DNA of 64,000 nucleotides from Branchiostoma belcheri (GCF_001625305.1 NW_017802647.1:586043-650042), one strand, 5' to 3'. Positions 33,401-47,159 are shown, counted from the stretch's first letter. Numbers and translations: made by a program. The notes: a model not told the origin generated them from the letters alone.

Positions 33401-35673
33401 ACGCAGCTAAAATTATAGAAGTCTTTCCATATCTATACATTTAGTTATTAACATATTTGTCAAGGTGTCTAACTTATGCCTCTGTCAACTAAATTTGACA
33501 AAATGCCACACCATGGAAAAATTAGGTTACACGGTTGTTCATCAGAAACTCTATAACTTGAGAATTGTGGGGATGCATAGATAGTTTTTCGATACGGCAA
33601 CCAAGCAGGCAATTGTCTTATTCTCTCCACAGATCTATCTGTAAGGCATATGTTCAGGTTTATGGAAGCTATTACCCATTCAACGGAGATCCACTGTAGG
33701 AAAATCAATGCTGAAATGCCCGCTGTTTAAATCTGTTGCATAAAGTATGCTTTCCTACAGACAAAAGGGGCTGTTTCTGATCTAGTGGCAAATGGCAGCG
33801 AGATATTCAGTGAACAGAAAGGAACTTGCCGAAATGTTGAGGCATTAAATCGGTCACACACGTAGAAGAAAACATAAGGGCTTACTGACTATTCTGTACA
33901 TACATTATACACCTGTAGAGGTGAGGAATTCTTGATGAAGGGATTGCTCCTCTAATGCCTTCCTCTTTATCTTTTCCAGACATAGATTTAGAAGAAACGC
34001 CTGCATCGATGTACGAATTTGTCCTGTCAGTCAAGCATACACCGTTGTCTAATATCCAATCAGATGGCAGTGTTGAGTTATAGATTTCAGGAGCGGCTAG
34101 CATTATCTTCCTAAGTACAGCGCCGCTGTAATGTCCCCGGCTCCGTACCTAATGTTTGACATTGACCGTGGAGGCTTAGGCTGGCAGGCTGCCGTCTGAC
34201 CTGGACCCCGGTATGTAAATAAGACGGGACCTTCACACTTTTCATCTGCTCCGAATGCATTAAGTTAAAGAGTTTCGATGCCGGCCGCGTTTAGCCCGAC
34301 GTGATTCCCAGCAGTTTAATCTGCCATTGTCCTTGTCGATGACCTTTTCCATGGCCGTCCTCTAATGAAGGATGGGACGGCTCCATTAACTGCATTTAGG
34401 CGGGCCGTTCTTTTCATTTTGCCGCGCGCCTACGGGACACGAGCACTGGTAATTGAATTTGAGGACCGAGAGGTGAGCTGCGATCTGGCTTTGCACTTAT
34501 AGTGTGTATCGTTGTGTGCAAGGAGGACCATACAAGGTAGCTAGACATCATTTATTATATGAGAATATTTGTACCATTTCCCTTGGGTGGGTTTGGAATA
34601 GATGTGTCCTCCGCTGGACCATGCTATTTGTTATGGACTTATAATTATTATACTGAAGTTCTTATAGCCAGAGGACCAGAAGTCATTGGATTGTATAAAG
34701 TAAGATGTTGGAAAGAATTTCATGAGTGGACCTCTGTAGGGACTACTAGGGAGACAAACGAAAATGATTTGTAAAGTCATCTTGCATGCTATGGGAATTT
34801 TTATTCCACAGGATTGGCTGAGGTTTAGGGGAATGTTGCAATTGAGTGCCTCTAGATCTGAGAATCCATTTTCTGTGCAATATTCTGGTAACAGGCTAAA
34901 GTGGGGACGACATTTTCCAACATGTACGGGAGGACACGCAATAGCTCATGTCAGCTCCATGTCTGTTACAATATACTTCACCTGTCGTGATTTCATTACA
35001 TGTCAACCCTTCGCTTGCCGTATATTGCAAAAACGTGTTAGCTTCATTTTGTGCTGAGACCTAAGAGTTAACTTGCAATCTCCAATAATACTCTCTTGTG
35101 ATGTTTGAACTGATTTTACATGTCTCCAAGGTTACATAAGTCCATATATTAATTAATAATGTCAGGAAGACTTCCGAAGTGATGATTTTAACCTCAGTTT
35201 TGATAAAAGTGGGTTGTTAAGGTACTTTACTAGTTTTAGAACTGGCTGCTGTTGTCCCTTGGGGATTTAACCCAAAACAAGATTATTACATAGTGCTGGT
35301 ATATTGGCAGAGGTATTGTAATATTGAAGCAATTCCAAGCAAGTAAATTGTATAATGAAACCCGGTAATAGTTATTTAGGGATTGTAATAATATTTTGTC
35401 AATACCGTAACAGGGATACGTAGATGGGAGAGACCAGTTCCACCCAGAATGTTTTATTGCTGAGGTGGCCACAGGGGAAAAGTCATGGGAAGGGCATGGT
35501 TTTGTCTCAGTTAGGGCGGGAATTGTGTGATGTTAGACATAGTTGTGATATGCTGGCCCGGTGCCAGGGGGTACATATAATGGTAGAGGAAATGTGAACA
35601 CAATGGCTTTGGGCAGGTCTAGAAGAGGAAGGATTTTGGAGAGTTACAACCTGGCCTTTTTATGCCCAAATAA

Positions 35674-36041
35674 GGCCACACCAATTTAATTTGTTGGTTC
35701 TCGGATTTACCTCTTCATTTTTTTCTGATTTGAAAAGAAACAAAAAAGATTCTGGTTTGGAATCAACTAAAAAATGCTTATATTTTGCCCCCAATGGCTG
35801 AGGAAAGTCCCTTTCTTCTTAGTTGTTACACTTTTTCCGTCTATCAATGCAGTGTTTTGATTAAAAGTTCAAAATTCATTGTTTAAATTTTAACCCAGCC
35901 TTTATTGTTGACTTCACGGCTCCTATCTAAGCATTTGGGGCTATAACTTATAAGAGGATGCCTAGACCGGTTTTTTTTGCCATTTCGCTTCATATTTTTT
36001 CTGGAAAAATCCGAGAACCAACAACTTAAATTGGTGTGGCC
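35674..36041. mobile_element. Harbinger-like MITE, copy 3 (368 bp)
   Basis: Inverted ends GGCCACACCAATTTAATTT... with TTGTTGGTTCTCGGATTT on the left, mirrored by AAATCCGAGAACCAACAA...GGTGTGGCC on the right. TAA at 35671-35673 and 36042-36044 is the target duplication. The TIRs are about 36 bp and the best preserved in the window, suggesting the youngest copy. Confidence 0.85.
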
Positions 36042-36224
36042 TAACTATTTGGCAAAGGTTTATGAAGATATAGGCACATCTTTCAGTTTAGATGTACTAT
36101 AGGGGCTGGATTTGGCACTTTAAGTTTATGCTGATGGAGTAGCAATGGTTATAATGTGCAAGTGGGCATGTACATATATCTAGCAAAGGTCACAACAAAG
36201 TGTCTTAAATCATCACGTTGGCAG

Positions 36225-36449
36225 AACGTACTGCGCCTGCGCAAAACACGGATTTTTCACGGTTTTCGTTGGATGTTTGGTCAACGTTGCATCAGAATTT
36301 TGCCTGTTGCAGAATATATCTTTCCCGACATAACATTTGGAAACTACAGACGGAGTGTTAACCTTATATGTGCAAATACGACCTGAAAGGAGACGTTCTG
36401 CCGAAAGGCTATGCACAATACATTAGGTTTCGCGTAGGTGCAGTACGTT
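36225..36449 (+). mobile_element. 225 bp MITE with AACGTACTGC ends, copy 1
   Basis: Ends AACGTACTGCGCCTGCGC and GCGTAGGTGCAGTACGTT form a 23 bp imperfect inverted repeat. The interior (CAACGTTGCATCAG, TTTTGCCTGTT, GTGCAAATACGAC, GACGTTCTGCC) recurs inverted at 37184-37424 and 38180-38420. Confidence 0.75.
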
Positions 36450-36594
36450 GTGCTTCTACCAGGCAGTCATACGTACATACGTGCAAGTAGAAACAGATAC
36501 ATACATGTTTAATTTACCAGTACATTTTAAGGCTGGTGACTTTTGTAAATAATATCTTACATGTAGTCTAAGTCTCAGTACGTAGAATTGACAT

Positions 36595-37440
36595 GTTAGT
36601 AACTTTTGTGTTCATAAAATTCATAAGAATTTTGAAGTTGAATACACAAAATTTTTCTGGCTCAAATGTCAAGTGCTTCCTACTAGTACCACGGAAAAGA
36701 AGGACGGATATTCCCTTTCCTTCTACATAAAGGTCAGAGTCTTGTAGAGAGGACGATCAGTTGTTAGCATGTCAATCGCCTGAAGGACCAAGCCGCTGCT
36801 GGCACGGCTGATAACAGTCACTACGTGCCGTACAGTCGCTGGCATCGCATCAACAGGACCCGAGCCACAATGCACTCAGAATCATAAAGAACCTGCCACG
36901 CTCGTGAAGACAACTTACGTAATTAGCGCTACTGCTGTATCAGTGCAGTTATTGCTTTGGCTGGGTGATCTAGGCCAGGAAAGGGACGCATGTTGACCGT
37001 AATGCAATCTATCAACGTTTGTAGTCTAAACTACTTGTGACGTGAATGTAGAATGGTGTCGTAAAAGTAAAAGTGTTGAATGAGGCTGGCCTTTTGGTAG
37101 TGTAAGATATGATCTTATGGGATAGTAGCCGCTAAGTTACTCTTTGTAGATTCCATTGTACTATTAAATGAGCATGTCGTCAGAACGTAATGTGTTCGCG
37201 TGAAACCGTTCATAGCATTTGGGCAGAACGTCTCGTTTAACTTTTTTGAAAGTCGTATTTGCACATTTAAGGATGACATACACATTTGTACTGTCTACAG
37301 CTTTCAAACGTGTCGGAAAATATATTTTTTGGTAGCACTACTAACAGGCAAAATGCTGATGCAACGTTGTTCTAACATCAAACAAAAATTATGAAAAATC
37401 TAGGTTTTGCGCAGGTGCAACACTACAGAGTACATCAATG
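36595..37440. repeat. Duplicated block B1 (probable first allele)
   Basis: Near-identical to 37586-38434 (isolated substitutions, short indels) and cut by the 20-N gap. Contains an inverted copy of the AACGTACTGC MITE at 37184-37424. Confidence 0.88.
37184..37424 (-). mobile_element. MITE with AACGTACTGC-type ends, copy 2, inverted
   Basis: Starts AACGTAATGTGTTCGCG and ends with GTTTTGCGCAGGTGCAACAC. The interior is the reverse complement of that at 36225-36449 at moderate identity. The allelic copy is 38180-38420. Confidence 0.65.
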
Positions 37441-37460
37441 NNNNNNNNNNNNNNNNNNNN
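37441..37460. other. Assembly gap, 20 N
   Basis: Second 20-N placeholder, between blocks B1 and B2. Confidence 0.99.
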
Positions 37461-37585
37461 TATTTCACTGATGAAAGATGCCGGACGGCGTCTGAAACGT
37501 CTGACATTATTTTCTTATTTTATCCAGAAGTAAAGATTCAAACTTTTCTTATTAGTATTATCCTGGATGATTAATCTTCACAAAC
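37461..37585. other. 125 bp present only after the gap, possible repeat end
   Basis: Contains CTGATGAAAGATGCCGGACG and GTCTGAAACGTCTGACATTA, wording common at the 3' part of invertebrate interspersed repeats. It has no counterpart before 36595, so it may be the tail of an insertion specific to the second allele whose start is lost in the gap. Confidence 0.45.
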
Positions 37586-38434
37586 GTTAGTAACTTTTGT
37601 GTTCATAAAATTATTGCATGAAGAATTTTGAAGTTGAATACACAAAATTTTTCTGGCTCAAATGTCAAGTGCTTCCTACTAGTACCACGGAAAAGAAGGA
37701 CGGATATTCCCTTTCCTTCTACATAAAGGTCAGAGTCTTGTAGAGAGGACGATCAGTTGTTAGCATGTCAATCGCCTGAAGGACCAAGCCGCTGCTGGCA
37801 CCGCTGATAACAGTCACTACGTGCCGTACAGTCGCTGGCATCGCATCAACAGGACCGGAGCCACAATGCACTCAGAATCATAAAGAACCTGCCACGCTCG
37901 TGAAGACAACTCACGTAATTAGCGCTACTGCTGTATCAGTGCAGTTATTGCTTTGGCTGGGTGATCTAGGCCAGGAAAGGGACGCATGTTGACCGTAATG
38001 CAATCTATCAACGTTTGTAGTCTAAACTACTTGTGACGTGAATGTAGAATGGTGTCGTAAAAGTAAAAGTGTTGAATGAGGCTGGCCTTTTGGTAGTGTA
38101 AGATATGATCTTATGGGATAGTAGCCGCTAAGTTACTCTTTGTAGATTCCATTGTACTATTAAATGAGCATGTCGTCAGAACGTAATGTGTTCGCGTGAA
38201 ACCGTTCATAGCATTTGGGCAGAACGTCTCGTTTAACTTTTTTGAAAGTCGTATTTGCACATTTAAGGATGACATACACATTTGTACTGTCTACAGCTTT
38301 CAAACGTGTCGGAAAATATATTTTTGGTAGCACTACTAACAGGCAAAATGCTGATGCAACGTTGTTCTAACATCAAACAAAAATTATGAAAAATCTAGGT
38401 TTTGCGCAGGTGCAACACTACAGAGTACATCATT
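37586..38434. repeat. Duplicated block B2 (probable second allele)
   Basis: Second version of 36595-37440, continuing into unique sequence after 38434. Includes the third AACGTACTGC-type MITE copy at 38180-38420. Confidence 0.88.
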
Positions 38435-41400
38435 GCAAGCAGCCAGAAGAGCAGTCGATATGATGTATGTGCTCATGTTGCTGCATAACTTAGCTCAGAA
38501 GATGGAGCGAAAAATTACGACCTTGAAAATTGAAAGGATTTTCCACTTGGAATGCTGTCGTTGTGCCTGTGGACTTGAATTTACTGAAGTTACAACTTGA
38601 TCAAAACTAGTGGGAGTGGCAAATTGCTCGGAGCTGTACTTGTTGGTTTCTTACGTCATCGTACTTAATAATCCCAGAGCTGTTGCCCTAACAGAAGAAC
38701 AATGGCATTCAACTGTAGACAAACTCTGATAATCGATTTGCCGGAGGCGTACATGACAAATGAAGCAATGAACTTATGTGGGGTAATTGCAAATCAGTAT
38801 TTTCCATCAACCTAGGGGTGGGCAATTATTTGCTTCTTAGGGGGCCTTGGAAAGTTATTAAAATGATGGTTAATTGATTGCTGTGAGTGACTCTCGTATG
38901 TGACGTACTTCTAGATATTATTTCAAGGAGGGACTAACATAACTCCCGTCAAGATATCCCTACTGTATCAAGAACTCATCAAATACAAGTGGAATCATCC
39001 TTGTGGACAGTTATTACCCCTTGGGTAAAATGGAACGTTCCTCACATTACTGTCATTAGGTCGATCTTGACAGATGGAATCCTTGGATTATCTTCTGATT
39101 ATTCTAAAGATTACAGGAACTATGGAGTGATATGTTCTGTCCTTATTGGATTCTGGGGGAAAATGATGGGGTGTTTGTCGTGGCAGGGGAATTGGTATTG
39201 TAGGAGGGAAGGTGTATTCATTTGTCATGGCCTATGGTCACTGCTCGGAGCAGCGCCAGCACTCCATTATTCATCAAGTGGCATTACCCACGGTATCGGA
39301 ATGCCGCTGAAAAATTATCGGCAGGCATGAATTCTGGGGACGCAATTTTCGGAGGTATGGACATCCGTGTCCATAACGGCAGATGTCATTGATTGGTCAT
39401 CACTCAGAATCCTCCCGCTGCCACAAGGTGGCGTCACCCCTCTACAGACCCCCCACCCCTCACAGTTCTTGTTACACCCCCCTGGGTTTACACAGAGTGC
39501 CGTCTAATTACGCTGGTCGGGCCGGGCGTATGCAGATGAGCACACAGCGCGTACTTGAGTGACGGTTGATGCGAGGACCCGTGTTTGCTCTCGCCGTGCC
39601 GCCGACACGGATTTCCCCGGGCAGGGTCACCCCATTTCATCATGATCCATGTACAAACTGCGGGCAAAAATTGCTCGGCTCAAGTGCCCTGTCCTCATAT
39701 ATGTGTTTCTTAACGGTCCCTGAACGCTAAGGTGTATATTGAGCCGGCAGAGATCTCTGAGCCACCTGCCTGTGAAGCTCGTTTAGTTGGATGGTAAGTC
39801 GGATTTTGTCTTTCATTATCTTTCCCAGGTGGCTTGATATCATAGGAGAAATTATTGATTATTACTGAAGTAAAATTGACAGTGGTATTTTCATATTTTA
39901 TGTTGGAAATGCTGGAATGAGGGAATGTTTTAAATGAGGAGGAGAATTCTGGTCAGGGATGCTCTTAGCCCATTTGGAGGGAAATTAGCCTTTATGCATT
40001 GTCTATTTAAAAGAATTGTACCAATTATGTCAGTCTTTCATCTACTGTAATTCTTGGACTTAAATTCAGCTTTTTTCATCCATTGTTTTGCTCCAAAATG
40101 ATTAGGTTTGTAAAATGCAGAGTTAAAAAAAATTGCAGTTACAATATAATTGAATGTATCAAATTGCCCTCAGAAGCATCCGATCACCTCTCTCGGTATT
40201 TAGCTAGATTATGCTGAAATTCAGAAGTGGAATTTTCTCATTTCCATAGGAAAACATAGAAAGCCCTGAGATCATCATTCGTTCATAATTCAATCAAGAT
40301 GGTAGACGTATATCCCAGGGCGATATCATAACAGTATTACTTCTTGATTAGCAGTCTCAATATAGCAGAAATTTCCCCTGCTACAATCTAACCATCAGAA
40401 TCGTTTTCTGCTAATCTAAGTCTCTAAAACTTAGTAGTCTAAATCTCACAGGGATCGCTGGTTTATCTAAATCCCTAAATCTGGATATACGTGTGCAGGG
40501 GAGATTGCAGTGCCAGTGTTGCTTATCTACAAATTAAAGAAATGCAGCAGTCGATCCTAATCAGGTGGTGAGAGTGAGGAGGTCAGAGGTCAGCTGGAGC
40601 TGTTGCTAGCTGGAGCCCATCAATGCTGATGGTGGTGCCAGCCTATTATCTCTATAGGCCCAATAATCAATACAGTTACTTTTTATTGCACCCCCTCTAA
40701 GGATCAATGGTAAATGATGCCGCGCTGGTTTTAAAGAGGGCGTATAGCATTTATTTATACCGACTGATGCTAAATATTTAGAGCTGCTAAATGGGAAGAT
40801 GGAAGTTCAGTGCACCATAGTTCAGCATCACATGCCGCCGAGGCCACATTTCAGCTGGAATCCAAGAATGAATTATTTATTTGGGATAAGGGATACCTCT
40901 ATTTTTGTCAGGGCCTGGCATGCTCCCTTCCGGTTGAACAATGGTGGGCCTTAAGGCAGCGTTTGTTAAGTTATATTTGCATGCAAGACATTCCCTGATT
41001 CCTCAGACTCTTTCTTGCAATTTGAAAGATCCTTCTGACAGGTAGTTTGAAACGGGATCACTGGACAAGACGACCGGTTTGTAATCTGTCGCCGATCAAT
41101 AAAGGACGGGAGCATGACTCTGGGTTTTGTCCCAAGGAAAGAGGATGAAAGAAATGCGAACTGGGAAGACGGCCTATGACCTGTCTCTTTCCCTTTGGGA
41201 AAAACTGTAATGAAAGGGTACGTGTGCATAGATTGTAACTGATATATATTGATGGGCATATCAATCTTCTGAATGTTCTACAATTAGCTCTATCTCCTAT
41301 TTCCTAGACTGGAATAGAAAAATCATAATGATAGATGTCTTGGTAGATTTACAATGATGGATTTCTATACAGGAAAGCTCATAATCATGTCATCGTCATC

Positions 41401-43713
41401 TGTGTTCCATGTTTTCAGATGGATATTCATACAACTGAAAAACTACATGTATATTATATGCATGACTAGATCTACTGTACAATTTTCTGTAGTATATTCT
41501 TAGACAATCATCATAAATCTGAGAAAATCTGGCACTCCCACCAGAAAAAGATCACGAACACGTCAACATCTAACCTAGATTACTGTCTTTCAGCACATAC
41601 GATCTAGTCATTGTCCTTTTCTTATAGTTTATATCCTTGTAAGTTTCTTGAAGATTGAATGACTCTAGAAGACGGATGCTGTTTTGAAAGCCTGGTCCAT
41701 TACAGACTATAAGAATGCATCTCACATGTCAGCTGAGTACAAGAATAGCAACAGATAAGACTCACTAAAGCCCCTACACCAATGCATCTAAGAACTGCTA
41801 GAAGCAATTTCAATTTCTTTCCTGAGTTGAAACCCCCAGGAGAAAGTTGGATTACTTCTTCTGCCACAATTGAGTCTGATTTGCCTGTGAACTGGTTATT
41901 GGCTAGCCTTGAAAATACCCCCAAGGGACGACCAGCTGATTCAGAAACTAGAAAAGCGCTCAGAGAACACAAACTTGAGTGGGAGAGCAGCATATAGAGA
42001 GATTTCCCTGGATTCACAAGCTTGTAATTGATTGTCTAAAGAAGGAGTTGCAGTTGTAAAAAAAAGCTTCTAGGGGTGCACAAAATTCTACCTAGTACAT
42101 TGGAAGCTGGGTACCATGCACAATTTTCTGCTGATAAGATGATAGGGAGTTGCCAGTACTAGTACTACTTCTGTTGAGGATTAACAAACCCTACAGGGCA
42201 CAATATTGCACGCTGTTGCACACTTGCATGATGATGATGATGATGCACAAGCGCTTAAGAACTGAATTCAATCCTAAATCCTAACGACAGAAGTTCATTT
42301 AAGGCAAGCTCCACTGCACTGCGTTAACGTACGGTTGTTTCAGGTGAAGCAATTAAAGTACAGTCAGGCAAGAAGGCAATGAAAATGCAAATGTTTGGTT
42401 TCTGTCAACTCCAGCTAGTTGTCATTTTCTTGCCTTTAAAAATATTCCCTACTGATTGATGGAATGGATAGATGTGACTGGTGGCATTCTGAAAAGTTAT
42501 AATGTGGCCATTTCATCTATAACATCAAACAGAATGGCAAGCTTACTTATATTTTGATTCATTATCACATGTGACCTCCATGCAATTTTAACTGCCAAAG
42601 TGCATTCAAAAAGACTTAATGCATTGACTCACTGTTATCTCTATATAAGTATATTAGTACCCCCAAAATTTATATGATATATACATCAAAAGCGCTGGTC
42701 TAGAAGTGTTGCATAAAGGAGTACAATCTTTTTATATTTCATTATGCAGAACTACTGGATAAGGTTCCATACTGAGCCCATTTTAAAACCTGGTTCTATA
42801 GAATTCAAACAGAATTTTTCAGTGTAGAAATATTTTATGCTTATCCTACCCATTTTGTAAATGTTCCTTTTAAATTCAGATACCCTTTCGTATCATATTA
42901 GCAGATACATTGTGGAGACCCCACATCTTCCCATCATTTCCAGTGATCAGCGCACGGAGGGTAAAGACTCAGACGTACAACTAATTTCACAGTTACGTTC
43001 CCCCGTTACACAGGTGTGCCTGGCAAAGATGTCTATGACTGATGACACACTCTTCACACTCAGCCATGTCCAATTTACGCGGACTGCCGAACTTTTCCCC
43101 GCTGACAAATTAGTCTTCACTCTCCGTCATCGCAAACTACCTAAGTGGCCTTGTTTGCTTTAAGGTTGGGGATTTGATCAAAATGCTAACTTGAGTGTGA
43201 AGGAATCTGCCAGAGACGTGAGAATTACAATCCAGGTGTTGCCGAGATAGCTTTTTATCTACGGGCCGGTCGCCAATCACGATGCCAGGCTGTCGCGACC
43301 CGTGCACACCCTGTACGTTTTCACACGTAGATAGAATATCGAGCTGGCGCTGTCGCCGTCACTGATGAAACTCAAATTGCTGATGTAGAAATGTCGGAGT
43401 AATCCCTGTAATGGGACGGGTGACAAACTCCAACGCTCTTAAAGAAGTGTACTTCATTTTGTCTCTCAGTCTCGGCCGGGATTCCTCGCGGGAAATGGAG
43501 CAACAAGAAATTCAATCTCGGAGTAGAAGCCAATTTGGTAGGAGGCAGTAATGCGTCTGTTCCTCCATTTCATCTGGGATTGGTCTTTCCAAATGAATTA
43601 GGGTGGCACCCGCGCCGAGAAGGCAGATTCATTCCGACCTATGATATTTGATTTTTGACGCAGATCTCTGCAGTCAGTGCCAGCTATTTACCTGTATCTG
43701 TACCTGTATTTAG

Positions 43714-43849
43714 CTTAGAGCAGTGTCATCAAATCTTATTTGTCCTGAAGATTGGGTTATTGGTGAGAGAGAGCGTCTGATGTTACTCATTATCAGGTGA
43801 AGCGCCAAAGCAATTTAGCCGATGAGTTATTGTCTGTGACATTGGATCC
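43714..43849. repeat. Noncoding module M1, repeated 1.67 kb downstream
   Basis: Aligns over about 140 bp with 45367-45516. Shared blocks in the same order: AATCTT-TTTGT-CCTG, GTGAGAGAGAGC-TCTGATG, CTCATTAT, AGCGCCAAAG-AAT, and an exact 25 bp block at 43825-43849. No inverted ends and no open frame, so it does not look like a MITE. Within the RHBDF1-like intron; an enhancer pair is possible. Confidence 0.7.
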
Positions 43850-44505
43850 CACCGAAGGGTTTGAGCCTTTCCAATCATGTTGTGTAATAGCTTTGTTAGG
43901 GACGGTCCACAGTATATCTTGATTTAAAGACGATCTTGTCACCAAAGATATGCGATTAGTTTGTCAAAAACACTAACTGTTCAAGACATCTCGTATATTG
44001 CTGTACTGCCTAATGCATGTAACATATGAAAAATATTATATTTTGGCTTCTCAGTTGGCAGTTGACTTGCACCAGCGCAGTTCTGTCAAGTATTATTCTC
44101 CTGGTGTTTAATCATGAGAGAAGGTCAGAAGTAGACCTCCTTGATAAATGTCTATTCAATTGTAACATGGTAATGTAATGCGTCTCGCTGTCTGTGCCTG
44201 TTAAGTGCAGTTTGATCTTGCAGGCAGCACATAAACTTAAAGTTTGCCTATAATTACAGGACACTCAGCAATCAAGAGTAGTCTAATATGCATTAGGACT
44301 CCTTGCAAAACTGTTGCATCATACATACCATTTAAATTTTAAAAACATCAATTAGATCTTTGAATCTGATGGATTATGAATTTGCATATGCTTTAGTCAA
44401 GGAGGGAAAAAAATCTGCATTGATGTGATTGTTATGAATATGCTGTAACAACAGTAATCATAAAGTAATTTCTTTCAAATCCTGTCTGAAATGGAATGTG
44501 AGTGT

Positions 44506-44543
44506 ATATGATATGATATGATATGATATGATATGATATGATA
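44506..44543. repeat. (ATATG)n microsatellite
   Basis: About seven units of a pentamer between the two noncoding modules. Confidence 0.95.
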
Positions 44544-45366
44544 AGAAGAATACGACAAGGCACAGCGTTAATGTTGTGAGTAAAGCTGTAATTTGATGTG
44601 ATTATGTGATTTGTCACCAGGACAAATTCTTGGGAAGTCTGGTACTTTGTCATAAATTCTACTGGAAAATCAGAGGTTTGAAGTTGACTTAGAAAATTTG
44701 TGCTGAATCTGTTCTTGACAAATGATTTCATCTTGGTAACAGCTGTTACTATTGTTAGAAATGTTGCACCAATCCCTAAGATACATGTAGAATGTACATC
44801 ATAGGATGCAGGGTTGTCCTGCAGTGCAAAATCAGTGTGAAATCCAGTAAAATCCTTTTGTATTGTGCACAAATTTCGGCTCTCCGTGGTTGATTGATCT
44901 GTTGTTATGATTATTAAAATGGCAGCACGATTTTCACACTGAGTTATGACAGGTCTCAACATCAGACCATCTCCCAGAGTTGGAAATATGATTACAGCAA
45001 TTCATATCTACCCCCTGGATGTGTGCTCCTCCCAGATAAAAGCATGTGTGATTAACTATTATTACTCTTTCTAGTCTCTGGGAGGAAGACATAAAATTAC
45101 ATAATGGATAGCGCTGCATCAGATTAGTCGTACCCCTGCTATACACAACATATATTGCTAGATACTGTATCATATTTTACAAAACATTAAGGTTGAAGGA
45201 TTGTACTTAATGTCTCCCAGCAATATCTACTGCATTCCATAACATTGGAAATGTGTTAACTTTGGTGAATGACTCAGCCATAACTTTTTAAAATAAAATT
45301 GCCAAAACTGTTTTTTCTACAGTGATTTTGATACTAATTCCTTTACCTATTCCCATCTATTTGCCA

Positions 45367-45516
45367 AGCCTTAGTGTCAGTAATAAAATCTTGTTTGTGC
45401 CTGGAAATTTGATTATCTGTGAGAGAGAGCATCTGATGATCCTCATTATTAGTCTATCCTTGATGCCAGCGCCAAAGTAATCAGGGTAATAAGTTATTGT
45501 CTGTGACATTGGATCC
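45367..45516. repeat. Noncoding module M2, relative of M1
   Basis: Second version of the module at 43714-43849, with the exact block at 45492-45516. Between the blocks the sequence has diverged and M2 carries roughly 15 extra bases, so the duplication is old while some words are kept. Confidence 0.7.
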
Positions 45517-47159
45517 TTTATGAGTCTCTTAGGAAAGAGACAGTTGGCTACAGGAGAGTGTAATCATTATATAGCATGGATTTACTCCAATGACATCTGC
45601 TAATGCAAAAGGCGAAATGGCATCAGTGACTATTACCATCAGAACGTATCATCCTAAAACTGACTAATGAGTTTATATTACAGTTTGCAAGTCAGACAAA
45701 TTCTCTTCAGCTTCACATAAAACCGTCAAATGAAATTGAAACAGAAGATTTCTCTTTAAGATTTACTTTGTATCATATCATACAGAGGAAAGTTTTGTTC
45801 TGAAATACTTCTAAAAATGTTCATTCAGGCAGAGGGCTTGAATGTGTAGAAAATATTTGAATGTGTAGAGTATTGCAATCATTTTAAACCTGTGACATCT
45901 TGATTTGAGACCAATACAAACAGAATAGCTGCCATCCAAAAATTAAAATAAGTATTTTCTTTACAACTTGTAAAGGGTTTACAACGAGTACTCAATTTAA
46001 AGAATCTCACAATGGCTAAACAGGCCAAGTAGAAAGCATAATGGCATGTACATGGATACTAGCACAAATGGCTATGCCCTGTCTTTAACTTTTTACCTCA
46101 ATACAATGTATCCCCTGAAAACTGAATCAGCTGCTTTACAGAGAAGACCTTCACAGGTTACTGGTGCTGGTGGTGCAACAAACTCATTAGACCCTGATTC
46201 CATCAAGCCAGGTAGCCAGTTTGGTGCTAACAATCAATCTATAAACAGTGTCAGCGTGCAGGCAATCCAAACTACAGGGCTGAGGGAAGCAAGAGCAGGT
46301 GTCAATTTGCCCTGGAAGAGCAAGCAAGTAACACTAACAGGGCTGTCTGTAAGCAATGGAATAATGGCCTTTTTGCTATGTAGTATCAGTACCACCTTGT
46401 TTAATATTGTAGGAAATAATGTTCAACAAATTCATAAAAAATTGAGAAGTTCTACCTTTCCCAGCAATACAATGCTCTAGATTTCTAGGGAGAGTCCTGA
46501 AGTAAGGTTAGAAATTATGCATGATATCGCAAATACCCGCACATCCGCATGCTGCCACCCATGTGAGTCGTGCTTTGTGTGGCATTGTCATCACTCAACA
46601 GAAGGTTGACTGTAACCCACAACCCACCTCAACAGCAGCAACAAATGTCACAGGGACAGGTGGGTGGATGTGGTGGTTAAGTTTCTTCTCATGAGTATCT
46701 CTGCTTTATGCAAAATAAAAGTATAACATTGAGGTTTGGTTTTTGTAATCAATTCATCTTAAAATAGATGCTTTTCATGATCAACCATTGAGGAGATGAA
46801 AACATAATGATTTGTAGAAAATCTTCACTCCAGTCATCCTCATTCTAAGGAACATTTAGAACATATATTACGTAGTTTATAAATGATGGGTAGTTTTGAT
46901 TTGGGATGCCAATAATCCATGCCATTGAAAAAGAAATATTGATAGAACTTATTTTCTAATTCTCTGCTCCTAGGTTGGTGTTAGCATAGGTCAAAGATCT
47001 ATTGCCATGGTGCCAAAATGTACCTCATTTGTTCTCCACAGGTACCACAAGCCTTGGTTAGGGTCAGTTAAGCAAGAAATCTGTTTTGCAGAAGTGAAGT
47101 TGGCAGAACTAACAGCCTGGCTGGCAGCCTACATGCCCATGGACATCTTTCTGCCTAGT

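Noticed and set aside
38989-39330. 113-codon plus-strand ORF
   Set aside because: Trp/Ile-rich random-looking peptide, no domain, inside the long intron.
44432-44962. 176-codon minus-strand ORF
   Set aside because: No recognisable domain, ends in microsatellite-coded SYHII repeats, no splice support.
46046-46480. 144-codon plus-strand ORF
   Set aside because: Composition and lack of any family match suggest chance in a long intron.
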